DNA of 64,000 nucleotides from JACCWM01 sp040393065. GTDB lineage: Bacteria > Myxococcota_A > Bradymonadia > Bradymonadales > Bradymonadaceae. A program made the translations under genes and the position numbers. The stretch lies in assembly GCA_040393065.1 (NCBI GenBank), contig JBEBUW010000005.1, forward strand, positions 24,974 to 88,973, written 5' to 3'. The notes under the pieces are model-generated. The model was not told where the DNA came from. It searched no databases and saw only the letters and a program-made list of their open reading frames with translations. Shown here one piece after another: positions 25,032 through 33,815 of this stretch (positions are counted from its first letter, which is position 1; each line of letters opens with the position of its first letter).

Positions 25032-25511
25032 ATGGCAGACAGCCAGGATGGTGCTGAAAAGGTCGGACTCAGTGATATTGCGCCGGAAGATTATCCGTTT
25101 GGAGATCCCGCAAGCCGGGAACGGCCGCTGATCCTTGTGGCAGATGATGACAGTGAGCTGCGCTCCATGCTCAAAGCGCATTTTGGTACCAAGGATTGTG
25201 ATGTAATCGAAGCGATCGACGGTGCAGATACGCTTGAGAAAATCCTGGTTCATCATCCGAATCTGGTGGTGCTTGACGTGATGATGCCGGAGCTTACGGG
25301 CTGGGAAATTTGCAAATACGTCAAGGAACGTGGTGATATGTTTGCGCATACCGGCATTTTGATGCTGACCGGCATCGGCGCTCTGAACAATGAGCTCACT
25401 TCGCCGTTGTTCGGTGCGGATGATTATATCGATAAGCCCTTTGAATTTGGTGAGTTTGAATACAAAGTGCGCAAGGTATTGTCGGAAAAGAAAACGGCTG
25501 CAAATTACTGA
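25032..25511 (+). CDS. single-domain response regulator
   Basis: A 159-residue receiver with a 30-residue polar N-terminal extension. It keeps the acidic pocket (ILVADDDSEL), the phospho-acceptor Asp in VVLDVMMPELTGWE, the switch Thr in GILMLTG and the Lys in YIDKPFEFGE. There is no output domain, so it probably acts by protein contact, for example as a relay or CheY-like switch. The ATG follows GAGGAGCTTTGC. No kinase is adjacent. Transcription likely ends at the hairpin at 25567. Confidence 0.88.
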   Translation: MADSQDGAEKVGLSDIAPEDYPFGDPASRERPLILVADDDSELRSMLKAHFGTKDCDVIEAIDGADTLEKILVHHPNLVVLDVMMPELTGWEICKYVKERGDMFAHTGILMLTGIGALNNELTSPLFGADDYIDKPFEFGEFEYKVRKVLSEKKTAANY

Positions 25512-25566
25512 AATTACGCAGTAATTGTACAGCCGGTGACTTTACGGAAGTCGTTGTCGCAGATTG

Positions 25567-25613
25567 AAAGCTACTCGAGAAGCTGGGTTTACAGCGTATC
25601 GAGTAGCTTTTTT
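25567..25613 (+). terminator. terminator shared with the end of the convergent FHA gene
   Basis: Perfect 12-bp arms AAAGCTACTCGA (25567-25578) and TCGAGTAGCTTT (25599-25610), followed by TTT. The right arm is the last codons of the leftward FHA gene and its stop codon lies in the loop. Confidence 0.75.
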
Positions 25614-28498
25614 GCGTTCTGGTGAACGGCGCTGTTGGGGGCGGTCATGGTCATGATGGTACGGCAATGCGCGGCGGCTTCTCGGGACTGGCTGCCTTTG
25701 ATTTTGTTGGCTTGCTCGTACAGTTGGTTGGCATGTGCGTTGAGTTCGCGCGAGAGCCGTTGCAGGGTGGCATCTTTGCTGCTGTAGGAGTTTCCGCGCT
25801 GCAGCGAGGTAAAGGCGCGCTCATATTGTTTGGCGTTGAAAGCTTCCATGCCCATTTCGCCGAAAGATGTGGCAAGTTTTTCTGATAGTTCTTGAGAAAA
25901 GTATCCTTGCGCGCCCACAACGGCAATGTCAGCGCGGCTGGCTTCTTGAAAATGGCGAACGGCTTCTGCCCAGTTGGATTTCTGGAAGGCGGCCTGTCCG
26001 TTTTTGTAGGAGGTTTCAAAGCGGCGAATGTTGGTGACGGTTCTTTCGGCGCGTTGGCCAATGGCGCTGGACGAGCCGCCGGCGGCAATGCTTTCGAAGT
26101 GGCGCACGGCGTTATTGAAGTCGCGGGCGCGGTAGAACGTGAAACCTTCTGTGAAATTGATGACGGGCGCGCCGCTTTGGGGCTGAGCCGTGGTGCTGGT
26201 TGGCGCCGATTTCTTGTTGGTACGGGTGTTTTTGGTCGGGGCTGAGCTGGCCCAGTCAATGGTATTCAGGCGTGGGGCTGAGGAGGGTTTCTCGGCAGCG
26301 GCCTGTTGTGCGCGGAGAGCGGCTTCTTCGCGGCGCTGGGCTTCTTTCTTGGCTTCTTCGATGCGAGATTGTAGTTCGAGACCTTCACGGTGCTCGGGCA
26401 CGATTTCGAGCAATTCTGTGAGTAAGGCCGAAGCGCGTTCGAGTTCGCCCTGATCAAAGTTCGCTCGTGCCTGGTCGAAGATGGAGAAAACTTCTTGCTG
26501 GCGGAGCTGGCGAACCAGGCGTTGAGCGTCATCGTAATAGACGCTGTTGTGAGAGATTTTCTGAACTTTGGGAAGTGCGCTTGCGTTGTTGCCCTGCTCG
26601 ATATCGGCCTGGGCTTCTTCGAGGAGTTTGGAGGCAGCCAGTTCTTGTTCGATACGAGTTAATTGTGCGGGGATGCCATCGAAATTGGGTTCCAGCTCGA
26701 CGGTTTGCAGGAAAAGTTGTTGTGCGCGTGACCATTCACGTTTTTTTACGGCTTCTACGCCGGCCAGGTAGGTCTGGCTGGCCGTCTGGCCGCTGGTGGC
26801 GGCGCGCTCGGTATGGGAAGAGGCTGCGGAAGATTTCTGGCCGGGCGCAGTCGGCGTGACGTAGAGAACCAGGAGCACGAGCGGGATGCATAAAATTGCG
26901 CATCCAAGGGCGACGTAGGTGGCGAGTTTGCCGGGATCCCGTGTGGCGGCCGGTGCCTGGTGGACGGGGACGCCTGAAAAGGTGGCCTGGACTCCGTTTG
27001 CTTGCAGGTGGGTGTTGGTGTTGGTGGTGGCCGGAATGATGCGACGATTTCGTGAAACCTGGGGCGCGTTGCTGGCAATGAGAAATTGGATGACGGTTTT
27101 GCCAGCTTCGATGCGATCGCCATGGAAGAGATCGGCTTCGACGATTCGCGTGCCGTTGAGAAACGTGCCGTTGACGGCCTGTAGATCTCGGAGCACGAAG
27201 GATTCATCGAGAGACTGATTGATTTCAAAGTGTTGCCGGCTCATCGATGCGTCGGGCACGATGATGGTGTTGTTGGTGCCGCGGCCGATGGTATTTCGCA
27301 TTTTGTTGACGAAAAATTCCATACCGAGTGCGGGGCCACTTAAAACGGTGAGTTTGGGGCAGATCGGATCGTTTTCAAAAGGGCTGTCGAAAAGCTCTGT
27401 TTTTTCGCCATCAAAATCGTCATCGGCTTCGGCGGCTCTGGCTGGATTGGAAGCGGCAGCGGCGGCAGCCGATGCGGCAACGGCCGGGGCTCGATGAGCA
27501 TCGGCGAAAACTTCTTCCAGCGAGGCGATTTCCGTGCGGTCGCCTTCGAGGTCGTCGTCGAGGTCGTCGGAAGAGATTTCGGGAGCTTTGCGGTCTTCTT
27601 CGAAGCTCAGGCCTTCCGAGATTTGCGTATGTTCATCGTCAAAAGCATCGTCAGCTTGTGCGCCGAATGAGCCGGGAAGATCGAACAGTCCGGCGCCGAT
27701 CTGTGTGGCTTCGTCTTCGTAGTCATCGTCATCCTGGAGAGCAGGCGTGGTGTTGATGATGCGAGGGGCTTTTTCTTCCGTCGCATTTTCGGAGGATGAC
27801 GAAGGCAGAGCGGGGTTGTCTTCGAGTTTTTCCTCGATGGGGATGACCGGGACTTCTTCGAGACTTTGCCCGATAACGATCGGTTGTGCTGTCAGGTTTT
27901 CGTCCTCACCGAGCGGTGCTACGGGGATTTCCGTGAGGTTATCTTCTGCATCTTCCAGGGGCGTGACAGTGATTTCAACGAGACTTTCTTCGATGACGAT
28001 CGGCTGAATGGGCAAAACGTCAGGGCTTTCGCTGGAAGAGTCTTCGGGGGTGTCGTCGCGTTCTGGTGCGGATTCAAAAGGTGGCGAGCTGGCAAAGGAA
28101 TCGTCGTAGCCAACCTGTGCAATGGGTTGCAGGGAAGGAGTGGCGGTTTTGTTTTTGGATTTTTTGTTTTTCTTGCTTTTTTTGGAGCCAGCTTTGCGTT
28201 CAGCGTTCGCAATTTTATCGCGCAAGGCGGGCAAACGTAGGGAGCCAGGGAGTTTGGCTGCCGTGTTGGACGTGTTTTCTGCATCCGGCGTGGGGGCAGA
28301 CTCCAGGGTTTCTGGAGCGGGCAGCTTAAAGCCGCCCATACCCATCAATGTCTTGTGGACAGGTTCGGTCGACTTCGGGGATGGTTCTGGCTGGACGTCC
28401 GGTTCAGTTTCCGAGGAGGGCGACGATTCGGTTGCAGCAGCCGGGCTCTGCTCCTCTTTTGGGGAGTCAAAAGAGATTTTATCGTCTGTTTCCGTCAT
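25589..28498 (-). CDS. FHA domain membrane protein with C-terminal TPR-like repeats
   Basis: A 969-residue protein. Residues 1-375 are acidic and Pro/Ser-rich, with repeated short motifs such as QPIVI..SL.E. Residues about 380-470 form an FHA phosphothreonine-binding domain (NTIGRGTNNTIIVPDASMSRQ, DLQAVNGTFLNGT). A single membrane span, YVALGCAILCIPLVLLVLY, lies near 520. The remainder is helical tetratricopeptide-like repeats (AYLAGVEA-type, SALLTELLEIVPEHREG, FYRARDFNNAVRHFESIA). The layout implies cytosolic reading of Ser/Thr kinase signals coupled to an extracytoplasmic TPR scaffold; no kinase is nearby. The ATG follows GAGGAATC. Confidence 0.85.
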   Translation of the reverse strand: MTETDDKISFDSPKEEQSPAAATESSPSSETEPDVQPEPSPKSTEPVHKTLMGMGGFKLPAPETLESAPTPDAENTSNTAAKLPGSLRLPALRDKIANAERKAGSKKSKKNKKSKNKTATPSLQPIAQVGYDDSFASSPPFESAPERDDTPEDSSSESPDVLPIQPIVIEESLVEITVTPLEDAEDNLTEIPVAPLGEDENLTAQPIVIGQSLEEVPVIPIEEKLEDNPALPSSSSENATEEKAPRIINTTPALQDDDDYEDEATQIGAGLFDLPGSFGAQADDAFDDEHTQISEGLSFEEDRKAPEISSDDLDDDLEGDRTEIASLEEVFADAHRAPAVAASAAAAAASNPARAAEADDDFDGEKTELFDSPFENDPICPKLTVLSGPALGMEFFVNKMRNTIGRGTNNTIIVPDASMSRQHFEINQSLDESFVLRDLQAVNGTFLNGTRIVEADLFHGDRIEAGKTVIQFLIASNAPQVSRNRRIIPATTNTNTHLQANGVQATFSGVPVHQAPAATRDPGKLATYVALGCAILCIPLVLLVLYVTPTAPGQKSSAASSHTERAATSGQTASQTYLAGVEAVKKREWSRAQQLFLQTVELEPNFDGIPAQLTRIEQELAASKLLEEAQADIEQGNNASALPKVQKISHNSVYYDDAQRLVRQLRQQEVFSIFDQARANFDQGELERASALLTELLEIVPEHREGLELQSRIEEAKKEAQRREEAALRAQQAAAEKPSSAPRLNTIDWASSAPTKNTRTNKKSAPTSTTAQPQSGAPVINFTEGFTFYRARDFNNAVRHFESIAAGGSSSAIGQRAERTVTNIRRFETSYKNGQAAFQKSNWAEAVRHFQEASRADIAVVGAQGYFSQELSEKLATSFGEMGMEAFNAKQYERAFTSLQRGNSYSSKDATLQRLSRELNAHANQLYEQANKIKGSQSREAAAHCRTIMTMTAPNSAVHQNAKKLLDTL

Positions 28499-28757
28499 GA
28501 TTCCTCAGTAAACTTGATGCTTTCCAGGCTGCATATCCGGCGGTGACAATAACGCTGCACAAGGAATTGTGTCAACTGCGGCACATATTCGTTTTGCTAT
28601 GTTTGGGGGCAGGCAAAACGGATTTTGGTGGCGTGTTTGGGGGGGTTTGGAGGTTCGTTGAAGGAAGTATCTGGAAACATCGGGAAATAGCCATACCTTA
28701 GGGTAAATCCAGATCACGAGCAGTGAAAAACGAAATAGAAAGGTTGTCATCCACCGC

Positions 28758-28786
28758 TTGACCGTGAAGGGAATGCAAGACTAGTG
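28758..28786 (+). promoter_or_regulatory. possible promoter of pckA
   Basis: TTGACC is followed after 17 bases by CTAGTG, in the 377-base spacer between the divergent FHA gene and pckA. The -35 is strong and the -10 weak. I see nothing else distinctive in this spacer. Confidence 0.3.
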
Positions 28787-28875
28787 TCCAGCCGATTTCA
28801 GGAAGTGGGAGGGAGCTGTATTTTTGGATGTATTCATCAAGTTGACGAGATAAGCAGAACACAAAAGGTGACGCA

Positions 28876-30465
28876 ATGAGCAAGGATCAGGTGAAACCAG
28901 AAGGTATTCAAGTTCCCCATGTGCTGCGTAATCCGCCCGTGGCTGTACTTTACGAAGAGGCGATCAAATACGAGAAAGGCACAGCGATCTCCGCTTCGGG
29001 CGCATTGATGTCTTTTTCTGGCGAGAAAACTGGTCGTAGCCCGAAAGACAAGCGGATTGTGAAGCATCCCGAGAGCAGCCAGGACATCTGGTGGGGGGAT
29101 GTGAACATGGAGATGTCGGAAAGTGAGTTTTTGACAGCTCGCGAACTGGCCTTGAGTTATCTCAACGATCGTGAACGCGTGTATGTCATTGACGGCTATG
29201 CGGGCTGGGATCCGGCGTATCGTTTGAAAGTGCGCGTTATCTGCGCGCGAGCGTATCATGCGCTGTTTATGCATAATATGTTGATGCGGCCAACAGCCGA
29301 GGAGTTGGCGAACTTCGGCGAGCCGGATTACACGATTTATAATGCGGGTGGCTGTGCAGCGAATGCGAATAATCCGTCCGAGGGTTCAAAAACTCGGGTA
29401 GCGCTGAGTTTTGAGCGCGGTGAATTTGTGATTTTGGGGACAGAGTATGCCGGGGAAATGAAAAAGGGCATTTTCACGATCATGCATTATCTGATGCCCA
29501 AGAAAAATGTGCTGTCGATGCATTGTTCGGCCAATGAAAGTAAGGATGGCAAGGTCAGCCTGTTCTTTGGGCTTTCGGGAACAGGAAAAACGACGCTTTC
29601 GACCGATCCGAATCGTGCTTTGATCGGGGACGACGAGCATTGCTGGAGTGATCACGGCGTATTCAATATCGAGGGCGGTTGTTATGCGAAAACGATTGAG
29701 CTGTCGGCGGAAAAAGAGCCGATTATTTATGACGCGATTCGTTTTGGCGCCGTGCTTGAGAACGTTGTGTATGACGAAAATACGCGCGTGGTAGATTACG
29801 ACGATAGTTCGATTACGGAGAACACGCGCACGGCGTATCCGATTGAGTTTGTGCCGGATGCGAAAGTTCCGTGTGTGGGCGGGCATCCGAAAAATATCGT
29901 TTTTTTGACGGCGGATGCGTATGGAGTGTTGCCGCCGGTGAGTAAATTGTCGCCTGAGCAGGCGATGTATCATTTTATCAGCGGCTATACGGCGAAGGTT
30001 GCGGGTACGGAAGTTGGAATTACGGAGCCGGTTGCGACATTTTCGGCGTGTTTTGGAGCGGCGTTTCTGGTCTGGCATCCGCTACGTTATGCAGAAATGC
30101 TGGCGGAGAAAATGCGTGAACATGGAACGCGCGTCTGGCTTGTGAATACGGGTTGGACGGGCGGTGCGTATGGAACAGGCTCGCGGATCAAGCTGGCGCA
30201 TACGCGCGCGATTATCGATGCGATCAATTTTGGAAAGCTGGATGATGCGCCGACGGAGGCCGATCCGTTTTTTAAGATTCATACCGTAACGGCGGTTCCT
30301 GACGTGCCGGACTCGATTCTGGTTCCTCGCGAGACCTGGCAGGATAAAGAGGCCTATGACCTCGCCGCTGAAAAACTCTGCGAGCAGTTCCGTAAGAATT
30401 TTGCGAAGTATTCGGACGGCGCAAGCGAAGGATTGTTGAGCGCGAGTCCGGGCAGGAGCCGCTGA
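28876..30465 (+). CDS. pckA: phosphoenolpyruvate carboxykinase (ATP)
   Basis: A 529-residue ATP-dependent PEP carboxykinase, converting oxaloacetate and ATP to PEP, CO2 and ADP at the entry to gluconeogenesis. The kinase-1a P-loop GLSGTGKTTLS is near residue 233, followed by LIGDDEHCW with the metal-binding Asp pair. GEKTGRSPKDKR, MHCSAN and NTGWTGGAYGTGSRIKL are family signatures. Length matches E. coli PckA (540). The ATG follows AAAGGTGACGCA. With the propionyl-CoA operon it fits a path from succinyl-CoA to PEP. A terminator follows. Confidence 0.96.
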   Translation: MSKDQVKPEGIQVPHVLRNPPVAVLYEEAIKYEKGTAISASGALMSFSGEKTGRSPKDKRIVKHPESSQDIWWGDVNMEMSESEFLTARELALSYLNDRERVYVIDGYAGWDPAYRLKVRVICARAYHALFMHNMLMRPTAEELANFGEPDYTIYNAGGCAANANNPSEGSKTRVALSFERGEFVILGTEYAGEMKKGIFTIMHYLMPKKNVLSMHCSANESKDGKVSLFFGLSGTGKTTLSTDPNRALIGDDEHCWSDHGVFNIEGGCYAKTIELSAEKEPIIYDAIRFGAVLENVVYDENTRVVDYDDSSITENTRTAYPIEFVPDAKVPCVGGHPKNIVFLTADAYGVLPPVSKLSPEQAMYHFISGYTAKVAGTEVGITEPVATFSACFGAAFLVWHPLRYAEMLAEKMREHGTRVWLVNTGWTGGAYGTGSRIKLAHTRAIIDAINFGKLDDAPTEADPFFKIHTVTAVPDVPDSILVPRETWQDKEAYDLAAEKLCEQFRKNFAKYSDGASEGLLSASPGRSR

Positions 30466-30505
30466 ACGGGCGGTGATTCTTAGCGCTAAAGAGTCTGGGT
30501 TGTAG

Positions 30506-30551
30506 AAAAATCCGCGGTTTTGTCGCTTAGTCGACAGAATCGCGGTTTTTT
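30506..30551 (+). terminator. pckA terminator overlapping the end of the convergent gene
   Basis: A stem of about 15 bp (AAAAA.CCGCGGTTTTGTCG with CGACAGAATCGCGG.TTTTT), with wobbles and one mismatch, leads into seven T residues. The TTA stop complement of the leftward gene sits in the loop and its last codons form the right arm. Confidence 0.75.
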
Positions 30552-31012
30552 TCGTTCAGCGTCTGTAGAAGTTGTGCGTCGAGCAGGTTGAGTTCGCGTT
30601 CGATGGCCTGGGGATCGAGGCGTTGAAACTGGTCGGCGAGCGCGTCGTTGCGTGCGCGGCGCATGGTGGCCTGAGAGCCTTCGTGGGTTTGAGATTCTAT
30701 CTGGGGGAGCCAATGTTGGAGAAGTTTGGTGGCTTGCCGGGTTTCTTCGCTGGACATTTTGCCGGCCCGTAGCAGACGTCGGGTTTGCAGCAGTGTGATG
30801 TGGTTTTGGAGGTTTTGTTGATGTTCTGTGGACAGAGAATTGCCGTTGTCGAGTTGTTCGTCGAGACGGGCGATTTCGGTTGAAAAGGCGTCGAGCGGGG
30901 GCGGACCTCCCAGATTGATGGAAGTCCAGGAGGCGGGCAGTAAAATGGCGGCAAACAAGAAAAGTCCGAGGCAGAGCCAGAGAATTCTTGAAGAGTTTTT
31001 AAGACTGAACAT
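30527..31012 (-). CDS. small single-span membrane protein, unknown function
   Basis: A 161-residue protein starting MFSLKNSS, with one hydrophobic span (LWLCLGLFLFAAILLP, residues 11-27). The remaining 130 residues are polar and helical, with heptad-like stretches (IARLDEQLDNG, NLQNHITLLQTRRLL, LNLLDAQLLQTLNE) suggesting a coiled coil outside the membrane. ATG 31012 has AGG eight bases upstream; an open extension to 31081 runs into the terminator of the preceding gene and is unlikely. Unrecognised. It converges with pckA. Confidence 0.65.
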   Translation of the reverse strand: MFSLKNSSRILWLCLGLFLFAAILLPASWTSINLGGPPPLDAFSTEIARLDEQLDNGNSLSTEHQQNLQNHITLLQTRRLLRAGKMSSEETRQATKLLQHWLPQIESQTHEGSQATMRRARNDALADQFQRLDPQAIERELNLLDAQLLQTLNEKNRDSVD

Positions 31013-31051
31013 CGAGCAAACCTGGGGGCCGGTAGTTTCCGGGGAATTAAC

Positions 31052-31093
31052 GCGAAAAAGCAGACCACAGGTTAAGAACATGTGGTCTGCTTT
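31052..31093 (-). terminator. terminator of the amidase gene
   Basis: 13-bp arms (AAAGCAGACCACA / TGTGGTCTGCTTT) with an 11-base loop. Read leftward the stem is followed by TTTTTCGCG. It lies about 40 bases past the amidase stop. Confidence 0.85.
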
Positions 31094-31134
31094 AAGAATG
31101 CCGCACTATGGAGCCAATGTATGTAAGGAAGTGC

Positions 31135-33618
31135 TTAGAATTTCCGACGAATCCAGCTCAGGGCGAGCAAACCTGCTCCCAGCAGGAGGAAGGAATAAGG
31201 AGTTTTGGGGGCCGTCGATGAGATGGCAATTGTGCTGCAGCCGGAGTTGACGGTTACGCCGTCGCCGGGGCCGTCAAGAGCGGGTGTTTCTGGTTCGACC
31301 GGCTTTTCGATATCAGGTCCGGGGGAGGGTTCCGGAGTCGGTGTCGGGTCTGGGGTTTCGGGTTCTTCGTTGCCTTCGGTAAGGATTTGAACCGGCGGAG
31401 TCGACTCGAATGTAGAGGTTGCCGAGTTTGTTTTCTGGTCGGTGGAGGACTGGAAGTAGATGTTGGCCAGATCGTACCAGCCGGAGTCGCCTTCGACCGG
31501 TGCCTGTTTATCGAGCTGATCGATGCGAAGCTGCGTGATGGTTCCGTTCCATTGCGGGTGGCTTGCCATGGGGATGACGTAGGGATGGGTTTCGCCATCG
31601 CCGAGGGCTTCGAAGCGGATGACGCGGTCTTCGGAGAAGGATTCACCGTCGCGTGCCCAGTAGATGGCTTTGGTATGGTTGCCGTCGTGGGAGCGTGCGT
31701 GGAAGACGAGCTGGTCAAATTTGTCGGCGTCGATACTGGTCCAGGCGGGGGATACGATGCCGGAATCGTTGCCGGTGATGTGCTGGGCGAGCATGGCGGC
31801 GTTGAGGTTCTGGCGGAGCTGGTCGAAATGTTCGGCGCCGCGACCGGTCCAGCCTTCGAGATCGTCGGCGTTCTTGGTGCTGGCAAATTTCCACTCCTGG
31901 GTGCTCAGCACGTCGAGTTGGGCGAAGGCTTTGGTGGTGCCGGTAAGTTTGTTGAGCGAAGGGGCGTCGTTCCAGCCAGCCTGTTTGTAGACGGAGTCAA
32001 TGTTGGAAATCCATCCGCGGACATCGGGGTGATCGGCCTGGCCAATGCTGTAGCGTGTGGCCTGGAGGTCGATGAGAACGCGTTTGGTTTCTCCGGCGCT
32101 GAAGGCGTTCATGGTCAGAGTGCCGCTGGTGCCCATCGCGTTTTTGGCAGGGTTGGTTGCGACATCATTGGCGTCGTTCGTGACCCAGGTTTTGCGGTCT
32201 TTGGCGGGATGATCGGTCTGGATGACGTAGTTGGTGGCGGTGAGATAGGGCGACTCGATGAAGTAGTTGAGTTGAACGCCGCGGATTACACCGTTGGATT
32301 GATTGTGGAGCAGAATTTCTGCCTGGAATTTTTGGCCGACGAGCGTGTCAGGGATGTTGGCGCTTGAGCCCTGAGTGTAGAAGTTTTCCAGCTTCAGAAA
32401 GTTGGTTTTGACGTCGGTTGTGTAGGTGATCGTCGGTTCTGGATTGACCGGCGGGTTGCCTTTGGCCAGGTCGAGGATGTTCTGGAGGCGGTTCATCATG
32501 GAATTGCCCGGGCATGTGGTGGACTGGCCGGGCCATTCGCGATGGCCTTTGAAAACAGTGCGATTGAGGGGGACGCCGTGGGTATCGTGGACCCAGCGGG
32601 TGATTTTGGCGCCGGCGTTGAGCTGGGTGGAGGAGGGCGTCTGGGTGGTGAAGTCGGCGATGAAGCTGATGCCGACGTTGCCGCTGTTCTGGTTGCCGGT
32701 GTGGGCGCCGGGGCGGTTGGAGCGTGAGCGGCCCTGGTAAATTTTTCCGCTCTGGGAGACGACGAAGTGATAGCCGATGTCGCACCAGCCGAGGTTGTTC
32801 ATGTGGTAATTTTGCATGCCACGCATGCGGGCGGCCGGATCGGGGCCGTCATTGCTGGGTGAGTACGTGTGGTGAATGGTCATGCGGTAGGGTTTGACGA
32901 CCGAGCCGCAGACTTGAGCGGGTTTGAGGGCGTTCCAGCTTGCGCGTGGAATTACCAGCGTGCTCGGGGCAACGTGTTGTTGGATACTGCGTAAATCGTC
33001 CTGGTCGGGCGATGGCTGGTCAAGGCCGTTGATCGGGGATGGGATCTCGTCTTCTTCGGTTGCGGTGATGAAGACTTCGCGGGCCATCACGACCGGATAA
33101 AACTCGAATTCTGCGGTTTCGATGAATTCACCGCCACGCATTTCGATCACGTTTGTGGGTTGGTCGAGTCGGATCAGCGCGTTGTAGGCGTAGCCTTCGT
33201 TCCAGGTGATTTCGACGGGCTTCCAGTCAGACCAGTTGTTGTCCTGATCTTGGGTGCGGTAGGCGAGTTCAGAGACGTCGGATGCGTCCATCATCCAGCT
33301 TACTTGTTGGAAGGGTTCGGCGTATTCGAAGCGTGCGACGCCGGATTTGAAAAGCTCGCGCGCGGCGTCGTTGCTGCCGATGGGAACGACGTTGTCGGGA
33401 CCGATATCGGCGGTGGGACCATCAAAATCGATGTCTCTATCGAGGATTTCATGGTCGGGCTTTTCATAATGAAAAATCGGCTGCTGGAAATTTTCAGTGT
33501 TTTGATCCCGGGGCGTTGTCACCGAAGTGTCTGTCTCCGTATCGGCACAGCTGGTCACCAGGCTCAGGGCGATGAGGGCAAGTAGTGCACGGAAGGAAGA
33601 TTTTTTGTAATCAAACAT
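31135..33618 (-). CDS. PGRP/amidase_2-type N-acetylmuramoyl-L-alanine amidase lipoprotein with C-terminal anchor
   Basis: An 827-residue exported protein. The signal segment ends in a lipobox (LVTSC). Residues about 220-395 form a peptidoglycan-recognition amidase: MTIHHTYSPS with the zinc His, GWCDIGYHFVVSQSGKIYQG, RPGAHTGNQNSGNVGISFI, FKGHREW and STTCPG with the Cys ligand. A long beta-rich region follows, then a Pro/Thr/Glu linker. The end is NSGC, a hydrophobic stretch, then SWIRRKF, resembling MYXO-CTERM-type sorting signals. It probably cleaves the MurNAc-L-Ala bond in the cell wall. ATG 33618 gives a typical signal peptide. Confidence 0.85.
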   Translation of the reverse strand: MFDYKKSSFRALLALIALSLVTSCADTETDTSVTTPRDQNTENFQQPIFHYEKPDHEILDRDIDFDGPTADIGPDNVVPIGSNDAARELFKSGVARFEYAEPFQQVSWMMDASDVSELAYRTQDQDNNWSDWKPVEITWNEGYAYNALIRLDQPTNVIEMRGGEFIETAEFEFYPVVMAREVFITATEEDEIPSPINGLDQPSPDQDDLRSIQQHVAPSTLVIPRASWNALKPAQVCGSVVKPYRMTIHHTYSPSNDGPDPAARMRGMQNYHMNNLGWCDIGYHFVVSQSGKIYQGRSRSNRPGAHTGNQNSGNVGISFIADFTTQTPSSTQLNAGAKITRWVHDTHGVPLNRTVFKGHREWPGQSTTCPGNSMMNRLQNILDLAKGNPPVNPEPTITYTTDVKTNFLKLENFYTQGSSANIPDTLVGQKFQAEILLHNQSNGVIRGVQLNYFIESPYLTATNYVIQTDHPAKDRKTWVTNDANDVATNPAKNAMGTSGTLTMNAFSAGETKRVLIDLQATRYSIGQADHPDVRGWISNIDSVYKQAGWNDAPSLNKLTGTTKAFAQLDVLSTQEWKFASTKNADDLEGWTGRGAEHFDQLRQNLNAAMLAQHITGNDSGIVSPAWTSIDADKFDQLVFHARSHDGNHTKAIYWARDGESFSEDRVIRFEALGDGETHPYVIPMASHPQWNGTITQLRIDQLDKQAPVEGDSGWYDLANIYFQSSTDQKTNSATSTFESTPPVQILTEGNEEPETPDPTPTPEPSPGPDIEKPVEPETPALDGPGDGVTVNSGCSTIAISSTAPKTPYSFLLLGAGLLALSWIRRKF

Positions 33619-33764
33619 AGGTTTCGCCAGCAATAAAATTGTATTGAGGAATCATAATTAGAAAAGCCGATGAAATGCGGGTCTTACGCTAGCAGTCTGC
33701 GGTAGAAATGCAAGAATCACGCGCGTTTTCGCCGTGTGGAGGCGTATGTTTCAGGTGTTTTTTG

Positions 33765-33811
33765 CATCCTGCGCGCGTGCCGCGAAAGTCAGCGGGCGCG
33801 CAGGATGTTTT
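33765..33811. other. stem-loop downstream of an unknown leftward gene
   Basis: Perfect 12-bp arms CATCCTGCGCGC and GCGCGCAGGATG around a 19-base loop, followed by TTTT on the plus strand and by CAAAAAAC on the minus strand. It lies just past the leftward gene stop at 33816, but the T-run is on the wrong strand for it. Confidence 0.45.
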
Positions 33812-33815
33812 GGCG

